This document shows positions 1 to 10,800 of a DNA stretch of 49,399 nt, piece by piece. Within the stretch, counting starts at the first letter, position 1. Each line of letters opens with the position of its first letter. The notes beneath the pieces were generated by a model, which saw nothing but the letters and a program-made list of their open reading frames with translations, was not told the origin of the DNA and made no database searches. A program made the position numbers and the translations under genes. The stretch comes from Lutibacter sp. Lineage in GTDB: Bacteria > Bacteroidota > Bacteroidia > Flavobacteriales > Flavobacteriaceae. Where the stretch lies: assembly GCA_021647265.1 (NCBI GenBank), contig JAKIVA010000018.1, positions 1-49,399 of the forward strand, in the 5' to 3' direction.

Positions 1-354
1 TGCGTTTTTTTTCATCGGATACCCTTTTTTTTGGGTGTATTACCTCCAAAAAATTAAAAAAATCGGTATTTAGTTTCTTGCATCCCATTGATGCTACTAA
101 TATATAAATTTATACGCTATTAATTTTATTAAAAAAAGTCACACTTAAAGGTTAAAGTTACCAAAAGTCCTTCCCTTTGGGAAGGGTTAAGGATGGGATA
201 AAACCACTCCTTATCTCTAAATAGTGGTTTTTAAGTTTTTAATACCACACGAAGGATTCGTGCGGGAGCGGGGTGTTACCAACCTCTTATAAGTGTAGCT
301 ATTCCTATAATAAATAATAAACCTCCAAGATATCCGCTATAACTCATCATTTTA
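1..354. other. Intergenic repeat-rich region
   Basis: I see no gene here. The stretch contains short hairpins: CCTTCCC/GGGAAGG at 169-185, AAAACCACT/AGTGGTTTT at 200-231, and CACGAA/TTCGTG at 248-262. These look like intergenic repeats or terminator debris rather than coding sequence. Base composition is AT-rich except for the short G-rich stretch near 262-275. Confidence 0.5.
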
Positions 355-355
355 T

Positions 356-463
356 CCCAAATATCATGAAGAAGATAAATCTACAATCCTTAAAATTATT
401 GATTCATTCCTTACCAAAACCAAGTTCAAAGATTTCTTTGATAAAAATATGGCTTCACTTTAG
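356..463 (+). pseudogene. Relic C-terminus of a small HTH-type regulator
   Basis: Reading the plus strand in the frame that ends at the TAG at 461-463 gives a short hydrophilic peptide with the core EDKSTILKIIDSFLTKTKF followed by KDFFDKNMASL. From memory this resembles the C-terminal tail of XRE-family regulators common in Bacteroidota. No start codon, RBS or N-terminal HTH is present in frame, so it would be a remnant. Identification is tentative; chance resemblance is possible. Confidence 0.35.
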
Positions 464-470
464 AGCATAA

Positions 471-498
471 AAAAACCACCTCGTTAAAGGTGGTTTCC
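471..498 (-). terminator. Rho-independent terminator of the lipoprotein gene
   Basis: A perfect 9-bp stem (AAACCACCT at 473-481 and AGGTGGTTT at 488-496) has a 6-nt loop. On the minus strand it is followed by a run of T residues, 20 nt after the stop of the lipoprotein gene that ends at 519. Confidence 0.8.
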
Positions 499-518
499 TA
501 TTTTTATATTTGTTCTTT

Positions 519-1070
519 TTAATTTATGTCTTTTGTTGGCTTTCCATTCATAAATAAAAAATCTTCAAAAGTGTATCTGTTATAACTATTTTTCTTCAAG
601 TTTATATCATAAATAACTTCATTTGTTCTATAACCAGAATGACCTGATATTTCTCCGAGTTTCTTTAGATAATCAATTTTTCCATTTCTAAAATTATCAA
701 TAACGAATTTATAGTAATTATCTTCTGGATATGGATATTCTTCACTCACAGTTATTTTTCTTGGATGCTTATTACTATTCTCAAAATAGTAGTATCTATT
801 ATTATCAACGTCATAAATGACTCCTGAAAATTCTTTACTATACCATTCAGCGTTTGGTGAAAAATGATAAATGATATGACTACTATTTTTCAATTCATCT
901 TTTAAAGACTTAAAAACTATCTTATGAGGACTAATCGAGGACTTTAAAATAAAATCATCTTTTTTACCCTTTGGATAAGTTGATAAAATTTCTTGATAAA
1001 ATTTTGGAGTTGCACAACCTAAACATAGTAAAATAAAAAGCAAGCTGATTAATGATATTTTCGTTCTCAT
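519..1070 (-). CDS. Small lipoprotein, possible immunity partner of the RHS protein
   Basis: This encodes 183 aa. The N-terminus is a lipoprotein signal peptide: basic MRTK, a hydrophobic stretch, then a lipobox ending LCLGC with the lipidated Cys near residue 19. The mature part is rich in Tyr, Asn and Lys, with no family I recognise. The start codon overlaps the stop of the upstream RHS gene by 4 nt, so the two are translationally coupled. In RHS and other polymorphic toxin loci the gene directly after the toxin often encodes immunity, and a membrane-anchored lipoprotein is a plausible form. That role is inferred from position only. Confidence 0.7.
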   Translation of the reverse strand: MRTKISLISLLFILLCLGCATPKFYQEILSTYPKGKKDDFILKSSISPHKIVFKSLKDELKNSSHIIYHFSPNAEWYSKEFSGVIYDVDNNRYYYFENSNKHPRKITVSEEYPYPEDNYYKFVIDNFRNGKIDYLKKLGEISGHSGYRTNEVIYDINLKKNSYNRYTFEDFLFMNGKPTKDIN

Positions 1071-2287
1071 TTCTTTTTATTTTTAACCAGTTCATTCCAG
1101 ATTTTCAAAGTAGCCTCTGTTGGATTATAAACCTTTGCAAAAGGATTTTTTGTTTTAGACTTTTTAATTAAACGAGACCTATCATCAGATGTGCCACCAA
1201 TATAATGTGTTCTTAATTCCAAGCCTTGTGAACCTCGCAATAAATTCTCATACATAGACGCAAACACTTCCGATTTAGTAATAGGCTTCTTTAATCCAAT
1301 ATCTGGATCTGCCTTTATCCAAGTTTCGCTTAATTTAGAATTTTCTATTAGACTATTGCCTAAACCGTGAGCTAATTCGTGTCCTAAAGTAATATGAAAA
1401 TTTTCTGTGAGTTTTTCATTTCCTCCTGTGGTTCTAATACTTCCCTTCTGGTTGAAAAAAGTATATACAGTATTATCTTGTGGGTCTGTCACATTCCTGC
1501 CTTTGTATTTTCCTTTTGAAGTATTCTGTTTAACTTTTACATTAATATCATCATTTTCAAATAAGCCTAAAAATTGACTACCAAATGAATTAGGGTCTCC
1601 TTCAGTAATCTTATTTAAATTAGCTAAAATTTTGGCTTCATAACTTCCTTCTTCAGGATTATATGTAACCCATTTGTCATCTTTCTTTTCTTGTAATTCA
1701 CCATTATTATATCTATACCCATTTACTCCCACATAAATATAATCTCCATTAACATCAATAAATTTAATAGGATTATTGGCTGTATATTGATATGGATTTA
1801 AATCATAATAAGCTTCTGATAATCTATCCATTGAAAAATATCTACCAAGAGAAGCATCGTAATTCCTTGCCCCATAATCCAACCAATTAAGTCCTAATTC
1901 TTCTTGATGTTCTTTTCCATTGTATTTATACTGATGTTCAGTACCATTCACTACATTATTGTATCCTTTATGTTCAAGTCCAAAAGGATAGTAGTGATTT
2001 TCTTCAATAATTTCATCTGTAGTTATAGTACCATCATTGTTCGTATCACTATAATTTAAGCGAACATTTCCGAGGTAGTCAAGGTAAGAATATACATAAT
2101 CAAATCCTCCTGTTCCGTTTGGTTGTGCATAGCCTTCGGGATGTCTAAAAAACTTAAGATTATTGTTTTCATAGATGTAATTACCTGCGTATTTAGTTTT
2201 AATTATATTCCCTGTGTCGTTCACTTGTTTTTGCAATTTTACTCCAGTAGCACCGTAAATATAGTTATTCTTTTCATAAGATATCAA
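1067..2287 (-). CDS. Truncated RHS-repeat protein with a zinc-metallopeptidase-like C-terminal domain
   Basis: This encodes 406 aa. Residues ~10-180 are the end of an RHS/YD shell: GNYIYENN, DYLGNVRLNYSD, YYPFGLEHKGYN, KYNGKEHQEELGLNWLDYGARNYD and LGRYFSMDRLSE are the standard RHS core-junction motifs. After the junction comes a different tip of ~220 aa with HELAH at residues 303-307, the zinc-binding pattern of an M91-like effector peptidase. Normal RHS proteins are far longer and secreted; here there is no signal peptide and the frame begins at a TTG overlapping the kdsC stop codon. It is best read as the 3' end of an RHS gene fused onto the chromosome, perhaps expressed by read-through. 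The toxin tip and its following gene look intact. Confidence 0.8.
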   Translation of the reverse strand: MISYEKNNYIYGATGVKLQKQVNDTGNIIKTKYAGNYIYENNNLKFFRHPEGYAQPNGTGGFDYVYSYLDYLGNVRLNYSDTNNDGTITTDEIIEENHYYPFGLEHKGYNNVVNGTEHQYKYNGKEHQEELGLNWLDYGARNYDASLGRYFSMDRLSEAYYDLNPYQYTANNPIKFIDVNGDYIYVGVNGYRYNNGELQEKKDDKWVTYNPEEGSYEAKILANLNKITEGDPNSFGSQFLGLFENDDINVKVKQNTSKGKYKGRNVTDPQDNTVYTFFNQKGSIRTTGGNEKLTENFHITLGHELAHGLGNSLIENSKLSETWIKADPDIGLKKPITKSEVFASMYENLLRGSQGLELRTHYIGGTSDDRSRLIKKSKTKNPFAKVYNPTEATLKIWNELVKNKKK

Positions 2288-2811
2288 TCGTATTTAGCAT
2301 CAAATTGTCCATTCCATTTTCCTTGAACTTTTAAAACCTGCTCAATAACATCACGAACACAGCCAGCACCTCCTTTTTTATGAGAAATATAGGAGGAAAT
2401 ATCTTGAATTTCAGAAGCGGCATCTTTGGGGCAGCAAGGTAAACCAACCTCTTTCATAACAGGATAGTCAGGGATATCATCCCCCATATATAATATGTGT
2501 TCAGAATTTATATTGTTATTATTAATGTATTCATTAAAAGGAATTAGTTTGTTGTTTGCTCCTAAATAAACATTTGTAATTCCTAAAACTTCAAACCGTT
2601 TTCGAACAGCTTCATTTGTGCCTCCAGAGATTATACAAATATTATAGCCAGCTGTAATAGCTGCTTTCATAGCGTAGCCATCTTTAATATTCATATTTCT
2701 AACCATTTCTCCATTTGGGAAAATGGTAACGATTCCATTTGTTAGCACACCATCAATATCAAAAATGAAAGTGGTAATTTGAGGCATTATTTCTTTATAG
2801 CTTTTTTCCAT
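2284..2811 (-). CDS. kdsC: KdsC-type HAD phosphatase (3-deoxy-D-manno-octulosonate 8-phosphate phosphatase family)
   Basis: This encodes 175 aa, the normal length for class C0 HAD-IIIA phosphatases. HAD motif I is DIDGVLT, with nucleophile Asp18 and general acid Asp20. Motif II is ISGG near residues 61-64, and motif III/IV is GDDIPDYPVM with Asp111/Asp112. The family removes phosphate from KDO-8-P in the cytoplasm for lipopolysaccharide inner-core synthesis. It overlaps the 3' end of the DUF2520 gene by 17 nt, the usual flavobacterial pairing. Its stop codon is immediately overlapped by the RHS fragment, so whatever used to follow has been replaced. Exact substrate is inferred from the family. 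Confidence 0.85.
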   Translation of the reverse strand: MEKSYKEIMPQITTFIFDIDGVLTNGIVTIFPNGEMVRNMNIKDGYAMKAAITAGYNICIISGGTNEAVRKRFEVLGITNVYLGANNKLIPFNEYINNNNINSEHILYMGDDIPDYPVMKEVGLPCCPKDAASEIQDISSYISHKKGGAGCVRDVIEQVLKVQGKWNGQFDAKYD

Positions 2812-3556
2812 GAGTTTTAATGATAGATTTTGTGAGCAATGTATAAATTTCTTGTTGCTTTTGAGGTAACATTGCCAAGTGTTTTTTTATTGTTTTGGTA
2901 TCGTTTCGTTTGGCTGGACCAGTTTGTGCTTCAAACGGACTTAATGTTGCTATTTTATTTGCAGTTTCTTGTATTAGTGGTTGTAGGATTTTAAAAGGAA
3001 TTTTATTTTCTTCGCATATTTCATTCCCGATATAATATAAATGATTCACAAAATTATTAACAAATACAGCTGCTACGTGTAAACTCTTACGCTGTTTTGA
3101 GTTTATTGTATAATATGTTTTTGAAATAGATTTAGCTAAAACTGCCAATAATTCTAAATCTTTTTCAGTTGAAGCTTCTATACATATTGGTACTTGAGAA
3201 AGATCTATTTTTTGCTTTTTAGAAAAGGATTGTACTAAATAAAAAACACCTTTATTTGAAGTAGATTTTAATTCATCCAAAGCAACACTTCCAGAAGTGT
3301 GGATCACTAATTTATTTTTGAAATTTAATTTTGATGAAACAGATGAAATAGCATCATCAGAAATAGCAATTATATAAATGTCAGCATTCTTTAATTCGGT
3401 TAATTTATCTGTAATAGACGTTTTATTGTCCAAATATTGTATTTTTTCAATACTTCTATTGTACACCTGAACAACATTTGTAGTTTTATTTTTTAATAAA
3501 TTTGTTGTTAAATGATATGCAATATTACCACCTCCAAGAATTACAACTTTAATCAT
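2795..3556 (-). CDS. Rossmann-like and DUF2520 domain protein
   Basis: This encodes 253 aa. The N-terminus VVILGGGNIAYHL is a glycine-rich Rossmann nucleotide-binding loop of the F420/NADP-dependent reductase type. The C-terminal helical half, with the segments HVAAVFVNNFVNHLYYIG and FEAQTGPAKRNDTKT, is the DUF2520 signature. The family is conserved next to kdsC in Bacteroidota; its reaction is not established. It is first of a two-gene unit with kdsC and lies 95 nt downstream of the ppdK stop, separated by a terminator. Confidence 0.85.
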   Translation of the reverse strand: MIKVVILGGGNIAYHLTTNLLKNKTTNVVQVYNRSIEKIQYLDNKTSITDKLTELKNADIYIIAISDDAISSVSSKLNFKNKLVIHTSGSVALDELKSTSNKGVFYLVQSFSKKQKIDLSQVPICIEASTEKDLELLAVLAKSISKTYYTINSKQRKSLHVAAVFVNNFVNHLYYIGNEICEENKIPFKILQPLIQETANKIATLSPFEAQTGPAKRNDTKTIKKHLAMLPQKQQEIYTLLTKSIIKTHGKKL

Positions 3557-3586
3557 ACTACGAAGATAATTTAATTGACGTATAAA

Positions 3587-3621
3587 AAAAATTCCATCTT
3601 TTAAAAAAAGATGGAATTTTT
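3587..3621 (-). terminator. Terminator after ppdK
   Basis: An inverted repeat of 16 bp (AAAAATTCCATCTTTT at 3587-3602 and its complement at 3606-3621) has a 3-nt loop and ends in T residues on the minus strand. It lies just beyond the ppdK stop. Confidence 0.8.
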
Positions 3622-3651
3622 AAATAACCAACTAAAGCTTAAAGTAAATTA

Positions 3652-6381
3652 TTAAGCTTGTTCTTTTATGGCAGCTTGCGCAGCAGCTAAACGAGCAATT
3701 GGAACTCTAAATGGAGAACAACTAACATAATCCATTCCAACTCTGTGGCAGAATTCAACGGAACTTGGTTCACCACCATGTTCACCACAAATACCAACTT
3801 TAAGTTTAGCATTTGTTGAACGTCCTTTTGTAGTTCCCATTTCAACTAATTGACCAATACCTTCTTGATCTAGTACTTGAAAAGGATCAGCTTTTAAAAT
3901 ACCTTTTTCAATATAAATTGGTAAAAATTTACCAGCATCATCACGTGAATATCCAAAGCCCATTTGAGTAAGATCATTGGTTCCAAATGAGAAAAATTCA
4001 GCTACTTCGGCTATTTTATCAGCGGTTAAACAAGCACGAGGAATTTCAATCATCGTACCAACTAAATAGTCAATTTTATCTCCTTTTTCTGCAAAAACTT
4101 CTGCAGCAACAGCTCTTACAATTTCTTCTTGCAATTTAAATTCTTTAACAGTACCAATAAGTGGAATCATAATTTCAGGGAAAGTTTTAATTCCTTCAGC
4201 TTTTAATTCCAATGCAGCTTCAATAATAGCTCTTGCTTGCATTTCAGTAATTTCAGGATACGTAATTCCTAATCTACAACCTCTATGACCTAGCATTGGA
4301 TTAAATTCATGTAAATCTTCAACTTTTTGTTTAATAGCCTCAACAGAAATTCCCATTTCAGCAGCCATTTCTTTTTGGTTTTCTTCTTCATGAGGAACAA
4401 ACTCATGCAATGGAGGATCTAGTAAGCGAACAGTTACAGGAAGTCCTGCCATTGCCGCAAATACATCTTTAAAATCTTTACGCTGAATAGGTAATAATTT
4501 ATCTAACGCCTCTCTTCTTCCAGCTTCGTCTTCTGCTAAAATCATTTCACGCATACGAACTAAACGTTCTCCTTCAAAAAACATATGTTCAGTACGACAA
4601 AGACCAATACCTTCAGCACCAAATTCAACGGCAACTTTACATTCTCTTTCAGTTTCAGCATTTGTTCTAACGCCAAGTTTTCTGTATTTGTCAGCAAGTG
4701 TCATAACACTACCAAAGTAACCACTTAATTCGGCATCTTTAGTTCCAATTTTCCCCTCATACACTTCACCTGTTGAGCCATTTAATGAAATCCAATCACC
4801 TTCTTGGTATTTATTTCCTTCAATAGTCATTACTCTGGTTTTGTAATTTATTTGAATAGCACCAGCACCTGAAACACAGCATTTACCCATACCTCTGGCA
4901 ACAACAGCGGCATGAGAAGTCATACCTCCTCGAGCTGTTAAAATACCTTTTGCAATATTCATTCCTTCTAAATCTTCAGGGGAAGTTTCTACACGTACTA
5001 ATATGGAAACAGGATACTTGTCGGCTTCATCAGCAAAAAACACAATTTGTCCGGTTGCAGCACCAGGAGATGCAGGTAAACCTTTGGCTAAAACCTTAGC
5101 AGCTTTAATAGCTTCACCATCAAAAACGGGGTGTAAAAGTTCATCTAATTTAGCTGGTTCTTGCATTAATAAGGCTTTCTTTTCATCAATCCTACCATCT
5201 TCAAGTAGTTCCATTGCAATTCTAACCATTGCGGCAGCAGTACGTTTTCCATTACGAGTTTGTAACATCCAAAGTTTACCCTCTTGAATGGTAAATTCTA
5301 AATCTTGCATATCGTTATAATGCTTCTCAAGTTTGTCTTGAGTTTCATTCAATTCTTTGTAAATAGCAGGCATTAACTCTTCTAAAGAAGGATAGTTGTT
5401 TTTTCTTTCTTCTTCAGATACACCAGCTAGTACAGCCCATCTTTTAGAGCCTTCTAAGGTTATTTGTTGAGGAGTTCTAACACCTGCAACAACATCTTCA
5501 CCTTGTGCATTGATTAGGTACTCACCATTAAAAATATTTTCACCGGTTGCAGCATCTCTAGTAAAAGCAACTCCGGTACCTGAGTTATCACCCATATTAC
5601 CGTACACCATAGCCTGAACATTTACAGCAGTTCCCCATTCTTCAGGGTATCCGTGCATATTTCTATAATAAATAGCTCTTGGATTCATCCAACTATCAAA
5701 TACGGCAGTAATACTACCCCAAAGTTGATCCCAAGGGTCTTCAGGGAAAGGTTCGCCAGTTTGTGCAGTACAGGCTGCTTTAAAATCGGCTACCATTTGT
5801 TTTAAATCAGCTACATCTAAATCTGTATCTAATTCAACACCTTTATCTTTTTTTGCTTTAGTTATAATTTCCTCAAACGGATCATGATCTTCTTTTGATT
5901 TTGCTCCAACTCCTAATACAACACCACCAAACATTTGAACAAAACGTCTGTACGAATCCCAAGCAAATCTTTCATTTCCTGTTTTTGCAATTAAACCTTG
6001 AACCGAATTATCATTCATTCCAAGATTTAAGACGGTATCCATCATCCCAGGCATTGAAACTCTTGCTCCTGATCGAACCGATAGTAAACATGGGTTTTCG
6101 TTACTTCCAAACTTGGCACCCATAATATCTTCAACTTGTGCAACAGCAGCTTCAACTTCATTTTTCAATAATGAAATAATTTTATCTTTTCCAAGGAGGT
6201 TATATTCTGTACAAACTTCAGTAGTAATAGTAAAACCAGGAGGAACAGGAATTCCGATTGCGCTCATTTCGGCTAAGTTAGCTCCCTTACCACCTAATAA
6301 ATTTTTCATTGTGCTATTTCCATCTGTGGTTTTATTCCCAAATTTATACACTCTTTTTTTGATTTCTTGTTGCATCTCCAT
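3652..6381 (-). CDS. ppdK: Pyruvate, phosphate dikinase
   Basis: This encodes 909 aa, close to the family length. The enzyme interconverts pyruvate, ATP and Pi with PEP, AMP and PPi in the cytoplasm. The N-terminal ATP-grasp domain opens with LGGKGANLAEM. The central swivelling phosphohistidine domain has GGMTSHAAVVARGMGK, with catalytic His at residue 490. The C-terminal PEP/pyruvate TIM barrel has LGHRGCRLG, GTNDLTQMGFGYSRDD and CGEHGG with the catalytic Cys. It is a single-gene unit ended by the terminator at 3587-3621. No PDRP regulatory protein is seen nearby. The sequence is well conserved and nothing looks broken. Confidence 0.97.
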   Translation of the reverse strand: MEMQQEIKKRVYKFGNKTTDGNSTMKNLLGGKGANLAEMSAIGIPVPPGFTITTEVCTEYNLLGKDKIISLLKNEVEAAVAQVEDIMGAKFGSNENPCLLSVRSGARVSMPGMMDTVLNLGMNDNSVQGLIAKTGNERFAWDSYRRFVQMFGGVVLGVGAKSKEDHDPFEEIITKAKKDKGVELDTDLDVADLKQMVADFKAACTAQTGEPFPEDPWDQLWGSITAVFDSWMNPRAIYYRNMHGYPEEWGTAVNVQAMVYGNMGDNSGTGVAFTRDAATGENIFNGEYLINAQGEDVVAGVRTPQQITLEGSKRWAVLAGVSEEERKNNYPSLEELMPAIYKELNETQDKLEKHYNDMQDLEFTIQEGKLWMLQTRNGKRTAAAMVRIAMELLEDGRIDEKKALLMQEPAKLDELLHPVFDGEAIKAAKVLAKGLPASPGAATGQIVFFADEADKYPVSILVRVETSPEDLEGMNIAKGILTARGGMTSHAAVVARGMGKCCVSGAGAIQINYKTRVMTIEGNKYQEGDWISLNGSTGEVYEGKIGTKDAELSGYFGSVMTLADKYRKLGVRTNAETERECKVAVEFGAEGIGLCRTEHMFFEGERLVRMREMILAEDEAGRREALDKLLPIQRKDFKDVFAAMAGLPVTVRLLDPPLHEFVPHEEENQKEMAAEMGISVEAIKQKVEDLHEFNPMLGHRGCRLGITYPEITEMQARAIIEAALELKAEGIKTFPEIMIPLIGTVKEFKLQEEIVRAVAAEVFAEKGDKIDYLVGTMIEIPRACLTADKIAEVAEFFSFGTNDLTQMGFGYSRDDAGKFLPIYIEKGILKADPFQVLDQEGIGQLVEMGTTKGRSTNAKLKVGICGEHGGEPSSVEFCHRVGMDYVSCSPFRVPIARLAAAQAAIKEQA

Positions 6382-6543
6382 TCTAATTTTACGTTAATTT
6401 ATATTAATATTTATTTAAAAATGAGTACAAATCTATGCAGAATTGTTATAATTTCTTATGATTTATATCATTGATTTTTTAGATAAATTCTTTAAAAAAA
6501 AGACATTTTACTACTTCCTTTTTAATTATACCAAACGGTGTTT

Positions 6544-7863
6544 TTAATATTTAACATTTAGGATTTCGCCTGTTAATTGCAGTAATTTTAATTCTGCATT
6601 TTTGGCTTCGTATTTGGCTTTATTTAAATTTAACTGTGCATTTATGAGGTTAATTTGTGCTTGCCTAAATTCAATGGAAGTAACTTGCCCTAATTTATAA
6701 CTTTCTTCAGTTCGTTCAAAATTATTAGTATTTGTTTGTACATTTTTTTCTTGTGTTTGAAATACAAATAATTTAGTACTGTAATCTTCCCAAGCATTGT
6801 TAAAGTCACGAGTTATTTCTAGTTCCTTTTGTTGTTTAGATAATTGTTGTATGTCGTAATTAATTTTAGCATTTTGGACCTGCGTTCTTGTACGTCCTCC
6901 ATTGAATATATCCCATTTAAAATTGAAGCCGGTTGAGATACCTGTATTTGTTGATTCAAGAAGGAAAGAAGCAGAATTATTATTGCTCTTAGACCAACCA
7001 TATGTAGTTGTTAAACCAATGGTGGGTAAATATCCAGATTTATTTGCTTTAAGTTGAAAGTTACTTATTTCAATACCTCTTTGGATTTGAAGTAAGTTTA
7101 CATTATTAGTTTTTACTTGTTCGAATAGTTGTTGTTTATTTAATGTTATTATAAAATTTACTTGAGTATCTACATAAAAATTAGGATTTTCTTTTTTTCC
7201 TAAAACAACGTACAAATCTCGTTTAGCATTGAGTAATAATTGTTTGGTATTTAGTAGCGCAATACTGTCATTATTAACATCAACTTCAGCATTTAAAACA
7301 AATAATTTTGTATTTTGTCCAAAGTCAAATTGATAGTTTGCCCTTGTTAAGCGATCTTTAGAAATTTTCAGACTTTGGGTTAAAAGAGATACGTTTTCAG
7401 TTAATAAAGCAACATTGTGGTATACAGTAAATAATTGCAATAATGTTTTTTCAATTGTTTCTCTGGCTTGTAATTCGGTTAAATTGTATTGTTCTTTTAA
7501 TTGTTTGTAGTTATAAAGTCTGCCCAGTCCATCGAATAACGTATAGTTTAAACTTAAAGAAGCATTGAATCTGTTACTTTTTGCACCTTCTAAAATTGTT
7601 ACTTCTTGATTTGCAAATACAGCCTCCGTATTGTCTTTGTTATAGGTGGCACCGGCATTACCAGTTAATGTGGGTAAGTATCCTGAGTTTAAAATGCTTT
7701 TATTGTTTTCGGCAATTTTAAGATTATTATCGGCAATTTTAATCCCATAATTATTTTCTAAAGCTAAGCTAACAGCTTTCTCTTTTGTTAGTTTTTCTTG
7801 TGCAAAACTCACAGAAAAATTTATAAAAATAATTAAAAATATTATTTTTTTAATACAATTCAT
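6544..7863 (-). CDS. TolC-family outer-membrane efflux protein
   Basis: This encodes 439 aa. The N-terminal signal peptide ends at SFAQ (about residue 21). The body consists of two repeats of long amphipathic helices with OEP-type motifs (GYLPTLTGNAGATYN, SGYLPTIGLTTTYGW, LNYTLFDGLGR, FKWDIFNGGRT). It forms the outer-membrane exit duct of a tripartite pump. The start overlaps the RND gene end by 14 nt, and it is the last gene of the marR-adaptor-RND-TolC operon. Confidence 0.93.
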   Translation of the reverse strand: MNCIKKIIFLIIFINFSVSFAQEKLTKEKAVSLALENNYGIKIADNNLKIAENNKSILNSGYLPTLTGNAGATYNKDNTEAVFANQEVTILEGAKSNRFNASLSLNYTLFDGLGRLYNYKQLKEQYNLTELQARETIEKTLLQLFTVYHNVALLTENVSLLTQSLKISKDRLTRANYQFDFGQNTKLFVLNAEVDVNNDSIALLNTKQLLLNAKRDLYVVLGKKENPNFYVDTQVNFIITLNKQQLFEQVKTNNVNLLQIQRGIEISNFQLKANKSGYLPTIGLTTTYGWSKSNNNSASFLLESTNTGISTGFNFKWDIFNGGRTRTQVQNAKINYDIQQLSKQQKELEITRDFNNAWEDYSTKLFVFQTQEKNVQTNTNNFERTEESYKLGQVTSIEFRQAQINLINAQLNLNKAKYEAKNAELKLLQLTGEILNVKY

Positions 7864-10800
7864 CGTTATTACTTTTTTGTTCTACAATGGCTCTTTCTAC
7901 TTCTTCTTTGGTAACTTTTTCACCTGTTTTAAGCCATTTAATAAATACTTTTATATTATTTGATACAGCTAATAACAAAGGAAGCATTACTAGGGTTAAT
8001 ACTGTTGCAATTGCAATACCGTATGAAATAGAAATTGCCATGGGTTTTAAAAATTGAGCTTGTCTACTTTTTTCCAAAAGTAATGGAGCCAATCCAGCTA
8101 CGGTAGTTAAAGAAGTTAAAAAAATAGCTCTAAACCTTGAAGTAGCCGCTAATATTAAGGCTTCATCATATTTTATTCCTTCCTTTAAATAGCTATTAAA
8201 TTTTTCAATCAGCACCAACCCATCATTTACCATAATACCAATTAAAGCAATGATACCCAACCATGATAAAATATTGATTGAAAATCCATGAATCCAATGC
8301 CCCCAAATAATACCTATTAAACTGAAAGGAATTAGTAAAATTAACAAAATAGGTTGATCATAAGACCTAAAAGTAAAGGCTATAACAATATAAATTAATG
8401 CAAGTATTATAAGACCTACTTTCTTAACAGAGCGTGTTGTTTTTTTCATTTCCCTATTCTGACCTTCATAAACAGCACTTACTGTTGGGTATTTAGAAGA
8501 AATTTCAGGCATAATATTACTCTTAATATCGTCTAAAATATCTGTAGCACTTCCATCTGGAGATTTCATATCAGCTGTAATTTGTATTTCACGCTTACTA
8601 CTTAAATGATTTATAACTACATCACCTCTTTTAATTGTATATGTAGCTATTTCAGAAAAAGGAACTCGTTTATTAGAAGGAGTGGTAATCCACATATCAT
8701 CTAAGTTTTTTATTGAAGACCTATCTTCTTTTTTATAACGTACCCAGACTTTAATTTCATCTTGCCCGCGTTGAAACCGCTGAGTTTGTAATCCGAAAAA
8801 ACCAGATCTTACTTGGTTCATAACCGTTTGTAAGTTTAAGCCAAGCAAGTATGCTTTGTCTTTTAATTTAATTTGAATTTCTTTAATCCCTGCTGGGTCA
8901 TTATCAGAAATATCTTTTAATAGAGGGTTTTTACTCAATATTTCTTTGAGCTCATTTTTTGCAGCTTTTAATTCTTTTATATTATTACCTAATAGTGCTA
9001 CAGCAACAGGGCTGCCTCCAAAATTCCCTCCAGAGCCAAAAGTTAAACTTTCTATACCATACACTTTACCAACCTTATTACGAATGGCATTTGTTATTTC
9101 AGGAGATGAAAAATCACGTGCCTCTCCAGGTAGTAGATTAACGGTTAAACTTCCATTGGCAGAACCAGGTCCAATACGCCTGATAATATTTTGTATTACC
9201 TGTTGATTGTTCGTTTGCTTTTTAGAAAATTCATTATTTACTTCCCATGCAGCTTTTTCTATTTTAGAAATAATAGAATCTGTCACTATTTCATTGGTTC
9301 CCTGTGGCATTTTTAAGGTTATAGATACTTTGTCACTAGCAACAGAGGGGAAAAATGAAGTTTTTACAATTCCTCCTCCTAAAGCACCTATACTAAGAAT
9401 AAGTAAGGTTATGGGAATTGAAAATCCGAATGCTTTGTGTTTTAAAAAAAATCTTAAAAAGGGAGTGTAAATAGTATCTCTAAAGTAAAATAATCCTTTT
9501 TCAGCTACTTGATTTACATTGAAAAAGAAGGCATTTATTTTATTTCTTTTTTTCTCTTTTCGCTCTAAAGCCTTTGAATGTGCAATGTGTGCGGGTAAAA
9601 TAATCAATGCTTCAATTAATGATACGACTAAAGTTAATATTACGATTGTTGAAACCTCACTAAAAAAATCACCCATTCTGCCATCCAAAAAGAAGAAGGT
9701 AGAAAAAGCTATAATTGTTGTTAAAATGGCAGATACAATAGGAGGAATTACTTCTAAAGTACCATCAATAGCTGCTCTTATAGGAGTTTTTCCTTTTTCA
9801 TAATGATGATAAATATTTTCTCCTATCACAATACCATCATCAACAAGAATACCAATAACGATAATCATCCCAAATAAAGAAAGCACATTAATTGTAACTC
9901 CTAATTGAGATGCAAAAATAAACATCCCAAAAAAGGCAATTGGAATACCAGCAGCAACCCAAAAAGCCAATCGAATATTTAAAAATAACGCTAAGAAAAA
10001 CAATACTAACAATACACCCATTGCAGCATTTTTCAATAATAAATCAGAACGTTGTTTTAAGGTAATAGAATTGTCACTAGAAATATTAATTTGAATATTA
10101 TCTTGTTGTTGATTGAATTTTTCTATGTATTTCTTAACGTTATCAGCTGAAGAAATTAAATCTTCACTAATAGTATTATTTATAGTTATTTCAATTGATT
10201 TTTTGCCATTAAAAAATAATCTATCTGGATCTTCAGACCAGATATCTGAGACATCAGCAATATCTTTCAATCGTATAATATTTCCGTCAGGAGTGGCTCT
10301 AACAACCAGATTTAATAGTTCGTTACCGTAATAATTTTTATTTCTAGCTCTAATTAAATAATCTTCACTAGCTGTTTTTATATTTCCTCCAGAAATGAGT
10401 AAGTTAGTTTTACTAACTGCTTCAGCGACCTCTGAAAATGATAAGTTATAAGCTAGTAAATCGTTTTCACGTACAGCAATTTCAATTTCTTGGTCAGGAA
10501 ATCCTGAAAGATTTATTTGCGAAATACCATCAATACTTCTAATATCATTTTCAATTGTTCTCGCATACTGTTTTAAAGTAGCTAATGCTATATTATCACC
10601 ACTAATAGTAAAGCTAATAGTGGGCCTCATAGTTTCAATTTTCGCAATAATTGGAGGTTCCATGCCAGAAGGGAATGAAGGAACTCTATCCACCGCATTT
10701 TTAACATCTGATAAAACAACATCAATATTTTTACCTTTTAAGGTTTCAATATTGATGGTTGCAGAATTTTCTCTTGAAACAGATGTAACACGGTCAATAC

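Noticed and set aside
2123..2326. 67-codon plus-strand frame over the RHS/kdsC junction
   Set aside because: It lies antisense to two better-supported genes, and its hydrophobic sequence comes from AT-rich complement.
5003..5287. Open frame on the plus strand inside ppdK
   Set aside because: It is antisense to a highly conserved enzyme, with no RBS or family match.
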